Source: Ignavibacteria bacterium
GTDB taxonomy: Bacteria > Bacteroidota > Ignavibacteria > Ignavibacteriales > Ignavibacteriaceae
Direction of reading: 5' to 3'
DNA length: 64,000 nt
NCBI GenBank assembly: GCA_017302895.1
Contig: JAFLBV010000004.1
Coordinates: 1-64,000 of the forward strand
Positions 8,137 to 17,240 of this stretch are shown here, piece by piece. Made by a program: the position numbers and the translations under genes. The notes under the pieces are model-generated. The model was not told the DNA's origin, made no database searches, and worked only from the letters and a program-made list of their open reading frames with translations. The stretch's first letter is position 1, and each line of letters starts with the position of its first letter.

Positions 8137-11100
8137 CTACTTCACAATTGCGAATTTACCGGTGTGTACACCCGCCTGACCGGCATCAACATGGAAGATA
8201 TACAAACCCGGTGCTGCCTCAAGGTTATCCTTCGTACGAAGATCCCAGGGTACATAGCCGTTCAAGATATTTCCATCGTGTTGAAGTGTCTGAACAAGTT
8301 CACCCGTCACTGTATAAATTCTTATGGTGCAGTTTGGAGGGAGATTCCTGAATTCAAGTTTTCTCTCGCCTCTTCCCTGAACGCCAAATCTTTGGGGTTC
8401 GAAAGATGCTGCAGCTACATAAGGATTAGGAACAACATACGGTTTGTTGTTAAACTGACTGTTTGCCAGGTTTTGATCAAACTTTTGGCCAATCGATCTG
8501 AAAGTAAATTCATCCTGACTGCCGAGTGGTTTGTTGATCACAAAACGGTACTCGTCACCTTTTGACGGCGGCACAAGGGGTCCTCTTTGCCACTGTCCAA
8601 CTGTATCAAGTTTGATGTTCCAGGTCGGAATTGCAACCGTCGGAGCTTTTGTCTGATAAGTCTGAATCTCGATATAGTCGTCGGGTTGATCGAGGGTCTT
8701 AGAATTGTTTTTATCGTAGAACTTGAAATTCAGTTTCGACTCGGTACCGTCGGATTTCACAGCGGTAATTCTAAACATTGCAGGCTTCGCCTGGAATCCC
8801 GGGAATGCCTTGGAAGTGTCGAGAACCTGGTCGCTGAATTCGATTCTCAAGTTTTCGGGGTAGTTGGGTCGTTTTAGGTTGATCGGTCTTACGGCACTGT
8901 ATCTGACAGTAAGAGAAGCATTTGTAGGACTTCCCGCTACAAATCCTGTCTTCGTGGAATCGACTTTAAAAGTATCAATGGAGGTAACCACGGGGAGCAG
9001 ACCAAGAGCTGTCGGACCCGAGCCCTCGCCCTTAAAGTCGTAACCGAGTCTAAAGAGAGTATCGCCTGAAGTCTCATCAATAAATCGATACATCTCTGCT
9101 TTTACACTGTCATCCTGACCAAAAAATGTCAGTTTGAAAAGATGATTATCCGGCACTTCAGCAGGGTTCACAACTTTTACCGATACACTTCCGAAACCAT
9201 TTCCCTGGCTGTGAACTATGTTCTCGGTTGTTGCCGGAACATATCCCATGCTGTTTGGATTCGGCACCACCTCTATAACATTCTTCGGTAACACTGTTCC
9301 ACCACGAAGTGTCTGAGTAACTGAATAAGCATTTTCAGAGGGATACAATTCCAAAGAATCTGAACCTTTGTCATAAGCAACTACTGCATAGTAGTACTTC
9401 TGACCGTTAACGGCTGTTGTGTCGCGGAAAGTATGCCTGATGCCTGTGTCATCACCAAGATAGTAAGCAACACCTTTAACTGTGGTTTTCGAGTAGCCAA
9501 GCACCTTGTCCTTTAAATCAAATTGTGCAAGAGCTCTTCCGAACGGCATCGGCTCAGTTCCTGTTCCACTGTAAATGGTCTTAATGTCATTAAAGTTTGG
9601 ATCGGTACTTCTGTAAATCTTGTAACCTTCGAAATCATTTTCACTGGTAACAGGATCGAAAGCCCTTTCAGCAGCTTCATCCCATGAGAGTTCGACATAA
9701 CCGTCTCCGGCGAATCCCGTAAGAGTTGGAGTTGGAGGCGGAACCGCAAACTGATAGTTGGCTTTGTAGATTTTACCGACGATCTTCACATTGTTCTTGA
9801 GTTCCCTTAGATCGCGTCCAAAAGCAAGAGCAAGACTGAATCTTTCTGTCTTTCCGGCAGGAAGTTTGAAAGGACCTGAAGCGAATAAAAATCCGATATT
9901 CAGGTTGGTTCTGGTAATCGCTGCATCAAAGGAAGAATCGGGATCGGAGAAATTTTTGTAGAGTCTCTCGGGCCAGCCTCTGCCATCATCAAAAAAGACG
10001 ATGTTGTCTGTTTGTCCACCACCCGCAGGATCATTGATTCTGTTGAACTTGAATCCGGTCAGGCCAACCTGATCTGATTCATCTATATCAACTTTATCGA
10101 AACCGGGTTCACCATTCGTCGGGATACCATCATTTTCACCGGCATCATTTGTACCAAAAAGACCATCAGCACCGGTATCGTTATACTCACCAACCCAGTC
10201 CATGTCTTCATCACCTGTCCACCACAGACCTCTTTTGAAAGCAGGTCTGTTCTCGATAGGACCGTAGGTTGCCTGAAAATCGGCGAGATTGTAGTTTGAA
10301 GTAGCATAAGAACGGATATTGTCCTGACCTGTAATGAGGGTGCCCGGACCGCTGTCTCGTTTCTCATCCTTAATTCCGTCCTTATCATTATCCTTGCTGT
10401 CATACTGATTTCCGGGTGTTTCGAGGTATGAGTATCCAAGATAACCTGTTGGCCCTTTTACACCGTTTCCGTAGTAATCCCAGGTGTAAACAAGGTTAAT
10501 TCCCTCTTCCTTGGTGAAGTAAGCATTGTCATCGTCAGATTCAGGATATGGATCCTTCCCTTTTCCCGAACCGCCAACACCGGAGTCCATGTAAAGTCCG
10601 AAAATAATATTGTCATTATAGTCGGTAGTACTTTCATTCGTAATGTCATAATGGAAGAAAATTACATCAGACGCCTGCGGGTTGTTCCACTGGAAGCCTC
10701 TTTGCTCAATTCTTAGACCAAGCCCTCTTCTTGTGCGGTCACGACTGTCGGGGTAATAATCCCATGCATCGTAAAAGTTGTCATCCATTACGGTGAAACT
10801 TTCCTGCATTTCGAGTTTTGGTACCTTACCAAAATAGCCGTTCCAGGAACCGCCCCATCCGGGGTCTGTGGCATCATTCATCTTGTCAATCCACTTGTCG
10901 GGCCAGGTTCTCGGGTCGTTCGACATTGCAACAGACCGTCCCACATTTATTGTCGGATCATCCTGGTGATATCCGGGTCTCGGCTCATATCGCATGGTCT
11001 TTCCTGTGAGGGGACTTTGAGTCTGTCTCTCACGGTATCCCGATTGCATCATGTAGGCAACTTTTCCGTTTTCCTGCATAACCTTAGCCAAAACAAAAGG

Positions 11101-11382
11101 TGTAATACCATCGGTATAGTTTTCACCGGAACCTTTTGGAATTTCAACCGAATGGAAAACTGTGAGGTCAACTTTCAACGGATCCGGGGGATAATCGCCA
11201 ACCATTCCATAGTTAAAAAACCGGGTTCTGATGTTGTTAAAGTCGTGCTGCCCCATTCTTTCCGCATCAATTCTGCCCCTCAGTTCCGGGGGAACCTGAG
11301 CAAAAAGAACAACAGGTGACAAAATCATCAGGAGGACGAAAAAGAACCTTCCCGGTCGAAAGATTTTATTTTTTGAATTCAT
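8137..11382 (-). CDS. Large exported protein paired with a TonB receptor, FlgD/T9SS-like C-terminus
   Basis: About 1081 residues from the ATG at 11382, chosen because a GGAG (plus 11391-11394) sits eight bases upstream; the frame is open to 11406. A signal peptide follows (ends near V-L-F-A-Q). The N-terminal half is rich in aromatic and acidic residues and holds Asp-rich loops resembling calcium-binding turns (D-S-K-D-N-D-K-D-G-I-K-D about residues 340-350, and another near 415-440). A fibronectin III-like stretch follows (T-P-T-L-T-G-F-A-G-D-G-Y-V-E-L-S-W, near 565). The end (G-L-Y-I-F-H-V-D-A-G ... G-K-F-A-I-V-K) resembles the FlgD-like/T9SS sorting module but lacks the N-Y-P-N-P-F-N-P motif. 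The TonB receptor gene ends two bases before this reading frame opens, and the PorV-like gene follows 11 bases later. It may be the surface partner of the receptor, in the place of SusD. No catalytic domain recognised. Confidence 0.7.
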   Translation of the reverse strand: MNSKNKIFRPGRFFFVLLMILSPVVLFAQVPPELRGRIDAERMGQHDFNNIRTRFFNYGMVGDYPPDPLKVDLTVFHSVEIPKGSGENYTDGITPFVLAKVMQENGKVAYMMQSGYRERQTQSPLTGKTMRYEPRPGYHQDDPTINVGRSVAMSNDPRTWPDKWIDKMNDATDPGWGGSWNGYFGKVPKLEMQESFTVMDDNFYDAWDYYPDSRDRTRRGLGLRIEQRGFQWNNPQASDVIFFHYDITNESTTDYNDNIIFGLYMDSGVGGSGKGKDPYPESDDDNAYFTKEEGINLVYTWDYYGNGVKGPTGYLGYSYLETPGNQYDSKDNDKDGIKDEKRDSGPGTLITGQDNIRSYATSNYNLADFQATYGPIENRPAFKRGLWWTGDEDMDWVGEYNDTGADGLFGTNDAGENDGIPTNGEPGFDKVDIDESDQVGLTGFKFNRINDPAGGGQTDNIVFFDDGRGWPERLYKNFSDPDSSFDAAITRTNLNIGFLFASGPFKLPAGKTERFSLALAFGRDLRELKNNVKIVGKIYKANYQFAVPPPTPTLTGFAGDGYVELSWDEAAERAFDPVTSENDFEGYKIYRSTDPNFNDIKTIYSGTGTEPMPFGRALAQFDLKDKVLGYSKTTVKGVAYYLGDDTGIRHTFRDTTAVNGQKYYYAVVAYDKGSDSLELYPSENAYSVTQTLRGGTVLPKNVIEVVPNPNSMGYVPATTENIVHSQGNGFGSVSVKVVNPAEVPDNHLFKLTFFGQDDSVKAEMYRFIDETSGDTLFRLGYDFKGEGSGPTALGLLPVVTSIDTFKVDSTKTGFVAGSPTNASLTVRYSAVRPINLKRPNYPENLRIEFSDQVLDTSKAFPGFQAKPAMFRITAVKSDGTESKLNFKFYDKNNSKTLDQPDDYIEIQTYQTKAPTVAIPTWNIKLDTVGQWQRGPLVPPSKGDEYRFVINKPLGSQDEFTFRSIGQKFDQNLANSQFNNKPYVVPNPYVAAASFEPQRFGVQGRGERKLEFRNLPPNCTIRIYTVTGELVQTLQHDGNILNGYVPWDLRTKDNLEAAPGLYIFHVDAGQAGVHTGKFAIVK

Positions 11383-11408
11383 ATTAAGATCTCCACTTTT
11401 CCGCATAA

Positions 11409-14057
11409 TTATTTACTCCTGAAAGAGATGCCAATCTCAATTTTTCTCGGCTCATAAAATCTGCCCGGGTTAAGAAGTGCTGCCCTGTCGGCAAATGAAT
11501 TTACAGAGTAATCAGGACTTCCGGTGTTCGCGAAGACAAATCCATTCACGAAATTTGTACTGAGAACATTGGTCATTCTTGCGAAAACACTAAGATTTAT
11601 GAAGGAAAGTTCGAAGTATTTTTCCGCCCTGATATCGAGAATTGCATAGCCGTCTTTCCTTCCGGAGTTCGTTTCGAGGTCTGCATTGAAGCCTGTCCCG
11701 ATTGCCGGGGTGTATGGCATACCGCTTCCAAAACGGAGAATCGCAGATATGGTATAATCGTTCGGCTGTAAATAAACGGCAGTGAAATTAAGTGTGTGTC
11801 TCTGATCCCATCCGAAGGGGATATCTCTTGGTCTGGGGTCTTTCCCGGCAGCAGCTCTGTTGGCGGTCTCATACGGATCACTTGCATTTCCCCGGGCATA
11901 CTGCATGGTATAATCAACTGATGCTGTAATCGGACCAAGTTTCCTCATCTCAAACGCGAGTGTGAAACCGTAGACCGAACCAAAATCGATGTTGGTCAGT
12001 CTTGGGTAGTCAGCAGCAGCATAGGTCGAAATAAATTCAGCGCCAAGAAGGTCTCTAATATCCTTGTAAAATACCGTCAATTCACCGCCAAAAATCTGAC
12101 TGAAAGCCTGCTTCAATCCACCTTCATACTGAACGGTGAGCTGAGGTCTCAAATCAGGATTTCCCATTGTGCCATATGAAATGCCGCCATCCTGCAAATC
12201 CTTCAAGATGTTGTAGTTTGAGTTCGAGTAGAGGTCAGCAAGACCCGGCATCTGATAGAAGTGTCCATAGGCAAAATAAACAGATGACATGGCAGTAAGA
12301 GGGAAACTGAAACCAAGTCTCGGTGCCAGCGCAAATTTTACTGAAGTTGGTTTAAGAACTGACTTTGGTGCACCTGAAATGGAGTTGGCGGGATTCGAAA
12401 GATCGCTCGGCACTTCAGCGTTTGCATCATAATACTCTGCTCTCAATCCGGCTCTGACCACCAAATCTCCCAACTCAATCCTGTCCTGTAGGTACAGTGC
12501 ATATTGTTTCGGGAAGTACTGATTTATTCTCGGATCGGTGATGAGTACAGGCTGGTCTTTTGCAACGAGTGTTGATACCCCGTTTACAATGGTCATCTGC
12601 AGGAATCCCGGCGAACCAAACTGGATGTCAGATATTTGTCCTTCGACACCAGCCTCGAGGAGGTTGTGCCTGTTAATCTGCCAGGTGAAATCAGCTTTGG
12701 CAATTATACTGTTCGTCTTTTGGATATATCTTCCAAGGTCAACACCCTGAACTATTGCACCAAGTTCGTAATTGTTGTCACTCTTGAACTCACCTGCAGC
12801 TATGTATCCGGGATCAAAAACTGATTCGTATTTGTATGACTTGTAGTCGAAGTAATTCTGCCGTACACTCACCTTATAAAACATTTCCGAAGAGAGGGTG
12901 TGCGTAAAATCGACACCATGCGAAACAGAAACTGTGTTGTTTGGTTTGTTCCCGTCGGGATTCAGACGGAGACCAAAATTGTAGTAGTATGCTTCGATCG
13001 AGTTCATTATAGCCTGATAGCTCAGATTCATGTTCTTGATTGAAGTGTTGGTCAACTTGAATTGCCCGCTCCACTCTCTTGTGGTGTTCATCGGTACAAG
13101 TTCGTTGTCTCCTGTGGGCCTGAAGATTTTGTTTTCGAGATCATTTTTATCAGTTGGCATAAATCTTCTCGTTCCATAGAGGTATCCGTCACCGGCATAT
13201 CTTCTTCCTGAAACAAGGAAAGTTGTCTGGGGTAAACCTGTTGGACCTGAAAGTGTCAACTGATAATTCTGTATGCCAAGAGGACGGAGTTTATCAGCAT
13301 CAGGATATCTCTGATTGTCAGTGGTATAAAAACTTCCACCGTAAAACTCGCCTGACCACTCAAAATTATCATCGCCCGACCTTAATACAGCATTCACAAC
13401 GCCCGACATTGCCTGTCCGTATTTTGCATCGAATGTTCCGGAGATAATCTGTACCTCCTGCAACACCGATTTATCGAGTAGAAGTGTAGCTGCATTATTG
13501 AACGGGTTATTAATCGAAACACCATCCACCTGATACTGCACCTCACCAAGTCTTCCGCCTCTGAAATGACCATCCACAACACCTGCCTGAAGGTTCACAA
13601 TCTGTCCCAGATCCTGAACAGGCAAAAGTTCAATTTCATCCTTCGAAACATTTACTACGGAAGAGGTTTGATTAAACTCAACGAGTGGTTTTTCTGCGGT
13701 AACGACAACTGTTTCTGTGGTAAAGGATGTACTCTGAAGTTTTACATCAATTTTTGTGGTTTGATCGGTTGAAACCGCAATAGCTTCAACTTTTTTCGAC
13801 TGAAAGCCGGTGTATCTAAACTCCACAGAGTAGGTTCCGGCACGAAGATTAAGGATGGTATAATAGCCGTCGAAGTCTGTGACAGCTCCTTTGTTGGTGC
13901 TTTCAACGATAACAGTCGCACCGATGAGTGGCTGACCGTTTTCATCAGTCACCCTGCCAGCAAGTTTTCCCGCCGTTTGAGCATTTAACTGCCCGGAAAT
14001 CAGAACAATAAAAATCAGCAGAATTACCGGAAGAAATTTGTAGCCGGTTTTTTTCAT
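11409..14057 (-). CDS. TonB-dependent receptor with N-terminal carboxypeptidase-regulatory-like domain
   Basis: 882 residues. Signal peptide (to about residue 27, Q-L-N-A-Q), then a CarboxypepD_reg-like beta-sandwich (about 30-115, G-R-V-T-D-E-N-G-Q-P-L-I-G-A-T-V). The plug follows (about 120-230, containing V-Q-Y-Q-V-D-G-V-S-I-N-N-P), then a 22-strand-type barrel ending I-E-I-G-I-S-F-R-S-K. This is the SusC-like layout, an energised outer-membrane channel for oligosaccharides, though no SusD gene lies next to it. It is preceded by a -7-like element (14091-14098) and a perfect hairpin (14113-14142) and followed two bases later by the frame of the large exported protein. In this locus it should import products made by the surface GH144-like enzyme. 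Confidence 0.9.
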   Translation of the reverse strand: MKKTGYKFLPVILLIFIVLISGQLNAQTAGKLAGRVTDENGQPLIGATVIVESTNKGAVTDFDGYYTILNLRAGTYSVEFRYTGFQSKKVEAIAVSTDQTTKIDVKLQSTSFTTETVVVTAEKPLVEFNQTSSVVNVSKDEIELLPVQDLGQIVNLQAGVVDGHFRGGRLGEVQYQVDGVSINNPFNNAATLLLDKSVLQEVQIISGTFDAKYGQAMSGVVNAVLRSGDDNFEWSGEFYGGSFYTTDNQRYPDADKLRPLGIQNYQLTLSGPTGLPQTTFLVSGRRYAGDGYLYGTRRFMPTDKNDLENKIFRPTGDNELVPMNTTREWSGQFKLTNTSIKNMNLSYQAIMNSIEAYYYNFGLRLNPDGNKPNNTVSVSHGVDFTHTLSSEMFYKVSVRQNYFDYKSYKYESVFDPGYIAAGEFKSDNNYELGAIVQGVDLGRYIQKTNSIIAKADFTWQINRHNLLEAGVEGQISDIQFGSPGFLQMTIVNGVSTLVAKDQPVLITDPRINQYFPKQYALYLQDRIELGDLVVRAGLRAEYYDANAEVPSDLSNPANSISGAPKSVLKPTSVKFALAPRLGFSFPLTAMSSVYFAYGHFYQMPGLADLYSNSNYNILKDLQDGGISYGTMGNPDLRPQLTVQYEGGLKQAFSQIFGGELTVFYKDIRDLLGAEFISTYAAADYPRLTNIDFGSVYGFTLAFEMRKLGPITASVDYTMQYARGNASDPYETANRAAAGKDPRPRDIPFGWDQRHTLNFTAVYLQPNDYTISAILRFGSGMPYTPAIGTGFNADLETNSGRKDGYAILDIRAEKYFELSFINLSVFARMTNVLSTNFVNGFVFANTGSPDYSVNSFADRAALLNPGRFYEPRKIEIGISFRSK

Positions 14058-14090
14058 TTTTTCACCAGTTCATAAGTGGTTTGAAACTGT

Positions 14091-14098
14091 CAAATATA
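14091..14098 (-). promoter_or_regulatory. Bacteroidetes-type -7 promoter element before the TonB receptor
   Basis: On the minus strand the sequence reads TATATTTG, matching TAnnTTTG, 34 bases before the start codon. A twelve-base word including it (TCAAATATAAGC on the plus strand) recurs before the candidate sRNA at 61520-61531. No clear TTTG was found at the -33 position. Confidence 0.45.
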
Positions 14099-14112
14099 AG
14101 CCGTTGTGCAGT

Positions 14113-14142
14113 GTGCAGAGGAAGAAAAATCTTCCTCTGCAC
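14113..14142. promoter_or_regulatory. Perfect 12-bp hairpin between the CBM9-like gene and the TonB receptor
   Basis: GTGCAGAGGAAG is followed after AAAAAT by its exact complement CTTCCTCTGCAC. No T run follows on either strand, so it is not a standard terminator. It may be an mRNA-stabilising or processing hairpin that sets receptor level relative to upstream genes, or an operator just upstream of the promoter. Confidence 0.5.
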
Positions 14143-14171
14143 TCATTTATCTGCACTTTGGACCGAAAAAA

Positions 14172-16058
14172 CTACTTCATCAAAATCATTTTGCCTGAAG
14201 CTGACGAAATGCCGCCATTCGATGCATTTTTAAAGTTGACCTTATAGAGATATACACCCGAGGTAAGACCTCTTGCATCAAAGTTGATTTCCTGCGCACC
14301 GGCAATCGCATTGATCATTTGCCTGCTGACAAGCTGACCAAGTGAATTGTAAACCAGCACTTCAGCCTGACCTGACTGAGGAGCGGAAAACTTGATTTTG
14401 GTTGAAGGATTAAAAGGATTCGGGTAGTTTCCATAAAGTTCAAGCGATGAAGGTATTCCTGTAAATTCATCCTCGACATCAACTACACCATCGTTGCTGA
14501 GGTAAACCCATGCAAGGGCAGGTCCGCCGGCATGCTCACGCATAAACCAGGTTCTTGTTCCATAGTTCAATGCAGGATCGGTGAATGAATCACCATCATA
14601 AAGTACTGACCCAAAGAACAGACTTCTGTCGCCGAGATCCTGAGGATAACCCAGAAGTCCTGTTAATTGAATTTTTCCTTCAATTACATAGCCTTCATCA
14701 ACATCGTTGTTGTTGTTTATGGTCGATGCGCCTTTTAACCTGAAGGCATAGGATGATTGTGTGGAATCGAGAAGTGTCTGCATATAATCACCGGGTTTGA
14801 GAGCACCTGTCGAATCGAATGTGAGCCTGAGCATCCTTGCTTCAAGTGCATTGTCTGATGCACGGGAATCACGATCCATAAGTACAGTTGCGAAACCGTC
14901 GACGGCATCAAACAAACTGGTTCCCTGAATAAGCTGATCGTTGAAATCAGCACCAAAATAGAGGAATCCGTCTCTGTGGAAATATTTGATTTTTACATAT
15001 CCCGGATCTACAACAGGAGGCCTGCTTCCTGCAACAAGTTCGGGCTGATACTGTCCACTCTGGTAGGCACCAATTCCGGGATATGCTGCTCTGGCAAGTG
15101 TATCGTCCCATCCGATTACCAGTTCCTGAGCGCCTCTCCAGACTTCTTCGTCAAGGTTGCCATCGATAACGGGAGCAGGTTTGTTGGAACCGTTGTAGAA
15201 GGTGTATTCAACAGGAGCGAGTGGAGGGTTGGTGGTGTTTACAGTTACATCCGGTTTTGCATAGATTCTGGCAGCATTTGCACCATTTGCATTTCCCCAC
15301 GGATACTGATAGTATGCTCTTGCTGTATTGATCCTCGATGGAGTATTCCCGTAAACCCAGTCGCAATCCCATATCGAGAAGTTTAACTGGATGATGTCGC
15401 CGGTAGATCGTGTTATATCGTAACCGAGCACCGCAACATCTATTCTCATCTCTACTTCCCAGCCCTGATCAGGAGTGGTATCATCGCAAGATACACCACC
15501 GATGGTTCTGTAACCGGCATCCCATGCAGCTCTCTGTTCGGGAGTTCTGGTAGTGTCAGAGAAGTTGCCAAATCTGCCGATAAAACGGGGTGGTGTTCCG
15601 GGCTGCAGATATTGAGGCACATTCAGGTACCACCATGTGTAGAAAAATTCTGTAGCGGGGAGGGGTCTGTTTGGACTTGCCTTGTCGCGAATGTTCATAA
15701 GGATTCCGTCCCATCTTGCCCAGTCAGCAATTCCACCAACTGAAGAGTCGGGCATCTTGAATCCAAGATAGAGATAGTGGTCTTTAACGAGGAATTTTAC
15801 CGTTGCTCTGATAGGATCAGTAATGGCATTCTCGTTGAATTCCGCTGTCCAACCGCTGGTTGGCAGAGCGCCCGGCTGACCATAGATAACCTGTACCGAA
15901 TCGGCTTTTGCCCAGTCGGCTTCATTCATGTTGCCATCAAGGGTAATGGTCCCCAAAGCGACCTTTCCCCAGAGGGCATCACTGCGCACCACATTTTGCG
16001 CGTTTGAAAAATTGACTGAAAATAGAAGAATGAACAAAGCTGTTATTACTCGTTTCAT
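14172..16058 (-). CDS. Exported CBM9-like protein with T9SS sorting tail
   Basis: 628 residues. Signal peptide to about residue 20 (N-F-S-N-A-Q). Two domains each start with the carbohydrate-binding-family-9-like motif: L-D-G-N-M-N-E-A-D-W (about 38-47) and I-D-G-N-L-D-E-E-V-W (about 298). A type IX sorting tail begins Y-G-N-Y-P-N-P-F-N-P (about 545) and ends K-M-I-L-M-K. No catalytic domain is visible, so it probably acts as a surface glycan-binding protein, the functional counterpart of SusE/F-type lipoproteins. Located between lacI and the TonB receptor gene. It is related in plan to the protein at 25337-27304 but not a close copy. Confidence 0.8.
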   Translation of the reverse strand: MKRVITALFILLFSVNFSNAQNVVRSDALWGKVALGTITLDGNMNEADWAKADSVQVIYGQPGALPTSGWTAEFNENAITDPIRATVKFLVKDHYLYLGFKMPDSSVGGIADWARWDGILMNIRDKASPNRPLPATEFFYTWWYLNVPQYLQPGTPPRFIGRFGNFSDTTRTPEQRAAWDAGYRTIGGVSCDDTTPDQGWEVEMRIDVAVLGYDITRSTGDIIQLNFSIWDCDWVYGNTPSRINTARAYYQYPWGNANGANAARIYAKPDVTVNTTNPPLAPVEYTFYNGSNKPAPVIDGNLDEEVWRGAQELVIGWDDTLARAAYPGIGAYQSGQYQPELVAGSRPPVVDPGYVKIKYFHRDGFLYFGADFNDQLIQGTSLFDAVDGFATVLMDRDSRASDNALEARMLRLTFDSTGALKPGDYMQTLLDSTQSSYAFRLKGASTINNNNDVDEGYVIEGKIQLTGLLGYPQDLGDRSLFFGSVLYDGDSFTDPALNYGTRTWFMREHAGGPALAWVYLSNDGVVDVEDEFTGIPSSLELYGNYPNPFNPSTKIKFSAPQSGQAEVLVYNSLGQLVSRQMINAIAGAQEINFDARGLTSGVYLYKVNFKNASNGGISSASGKMILMK

Positions 16059-16103
16059 CTTTTCTCCTGTATGTTTGTTACTGATTGATTGATTAAAAAA
16101 AAT

Positions 16104-17138
16104 TTAAAATAATGGTGACGGATTGGCACCCGAACAGCCGCATGAATTGCCGATTATCAGCCCTGTCGAAAGTTTTTCATGGTAGGCATCCAACGGATTT
16201 ACTTCGCCGTTTATTACTTTTAGTAAATACCTTACCGCCTTTCCACCCAGCTCTTCAATAGGAGCGTGAACTGTAGTCAGTCTTGGACTCAAGAGTCTGC
16301 TCAGATAGATGTCATCAAATCCTGTTACGGCTATATCATCCGGAATTGCAACCTTCAGAATCTTTGCTCCCTCGTAGACCCCAAGAGCCATCATGTCGTT
16401 TGCCGCAAAAATCGCCTGCGGTCTCTCGGCAATGGTCATCAATCTCATGAAACCATAGTAACCGGAGCGGACAGTGAAATCACCGTCGACTATCCAACTG
16501 GGATTAATGTTGATTCCGTGCTTCAGCAGCGTCTCTGAATAACCCAAAAACCTCTCTTCAGCGTCGCAGTTGTCTTTCGGTCCTTTAATCATGGCAATTC
16601 TTTCATACCCGTGCTCGAGAAGATGCTCGATATTGGCAACTGTTCCCTGATAATTGTCGATACTTATGCTGATTGCCTCATCGATATCGTTCAGAGAATT
16701 TATGAGAACCACTGGTCTGCGGCTCTTCCCGATAATCTCGGGCACTTCCTTGTGGATTTGCGGAGCCATCATTATGACTCCGTCCACTCTACCACTCGAC
16801 ATGAAGTCGATCAGTGTTTCCACTGCGTCTCTTTGGCTGTGAGAGCTCGCAACAATTATAAATTTGTTCCACCTGTGAGCCTCTTCGTCTATTCCATGAA
16901 TGATGTCGGTAAAAAACTCTCCGGCAATATCTGGAATGATCACTCCAATCGTATCTGTCATCTGTGTCGAAAGTCCGCGGGCGAGAGGACTCGGCTTGTA
17001 ATCAATCTCCTCAGCGATCCTCATAATCTTCGACTTGGTAGCATCCTTTATCAATTTGCTGTTATTAAAAGCTCTCGATACTGTTGCTATCGACACCCCT
17101 GCCAATTTTGCGACTTCATGGATGTTTTTTCTGGTCAT
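16104..17138 (-). CDS. LacI-family transcriptional regulator
   Basis: 344 residues. The N-terminal helix-turn-helix is canonical (N-I-H-E-V-A-K-L-A-G-V-S-I-A-T-V-S-R-A-F-N, residues 5-25), with the hinge helix P-L-A-R-G-L about 53-58. A periplasmic-binding-protein-like effector domain follows (about 62-335), containing F-A-A-N-D-M-M-A-L-G and V-T-G-F-D-D. The C-terminus carries an unusual Cys pair (S-C-G-C-S). Such proteins repress or activate sugar operons and respond to a sugar or sugar phosphate. A consensus LacI operator lies 26 bases upstream (17164-17177), so autoregulation is likely; a second lies before the first gene of the locus (27338-27351). It sits between the ABC permeases and the CBM9/TonB genes. 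Confidence 0.92.
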   Translation of the reverse strand: MTRKNIHEVAKLAGVSIATVSRAFNNSKLIKDATKSKIMRIAEEIDYKPSPLARGLSTQMTDTIGVIIPDIAGEFFTDIIHGIDEEAHRWNKFIIVASSHSQRDAVETLIDFMSSGRVDGVIMMAPQIHKEVPEIIGKSRRPVVLINSLNDIDEAISISIDNYQGTVANIEHLLEHGYERIAMIKGPKDNCDAEERFLGYSETLLKHGININPSWIVDGDFTVRSGYYGFMRLMTIAERPQAIFAANDMMALGVYEGAKILKVAIPDDIAVTGFDDIYLSRLLSPRLTTVHAPIEELGGKAVRYLLKVINGEVNPLDAYHEKLSTGLIIGNSCGCSGANPSPLF

Positions 17139-17163
17139 GATCTTGGTTTCAATTGTAAAAAAA

Positions 17164-17177
17164 TGTAAGCGTTTACA
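17164..17177. promoter_or_regulatory. LacI-family operator upstream of lacI
   Basis: TGTAAGCGTTTACA matches the LacI-family consensus TGTAArCGnTTACA with a central CG and near-perfect dyad. It is 26 bases before the lacI start codon, in the 102-base gap after the ABC permease gene. Confidence 0.75.
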
Positions 17178-17240
17178 AAGATCAATTTAATAAAGATTTT
17201 TGATTAATTCAAGCGGAAAATCAAAAATATTTAAAGAATT

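Noticed and set aside
16611-17168. Plus-strand open frame of 185 codons
   Set aside because: Antisense to the well-supported lacI gene and overlapping its operator; no recognisable motif.
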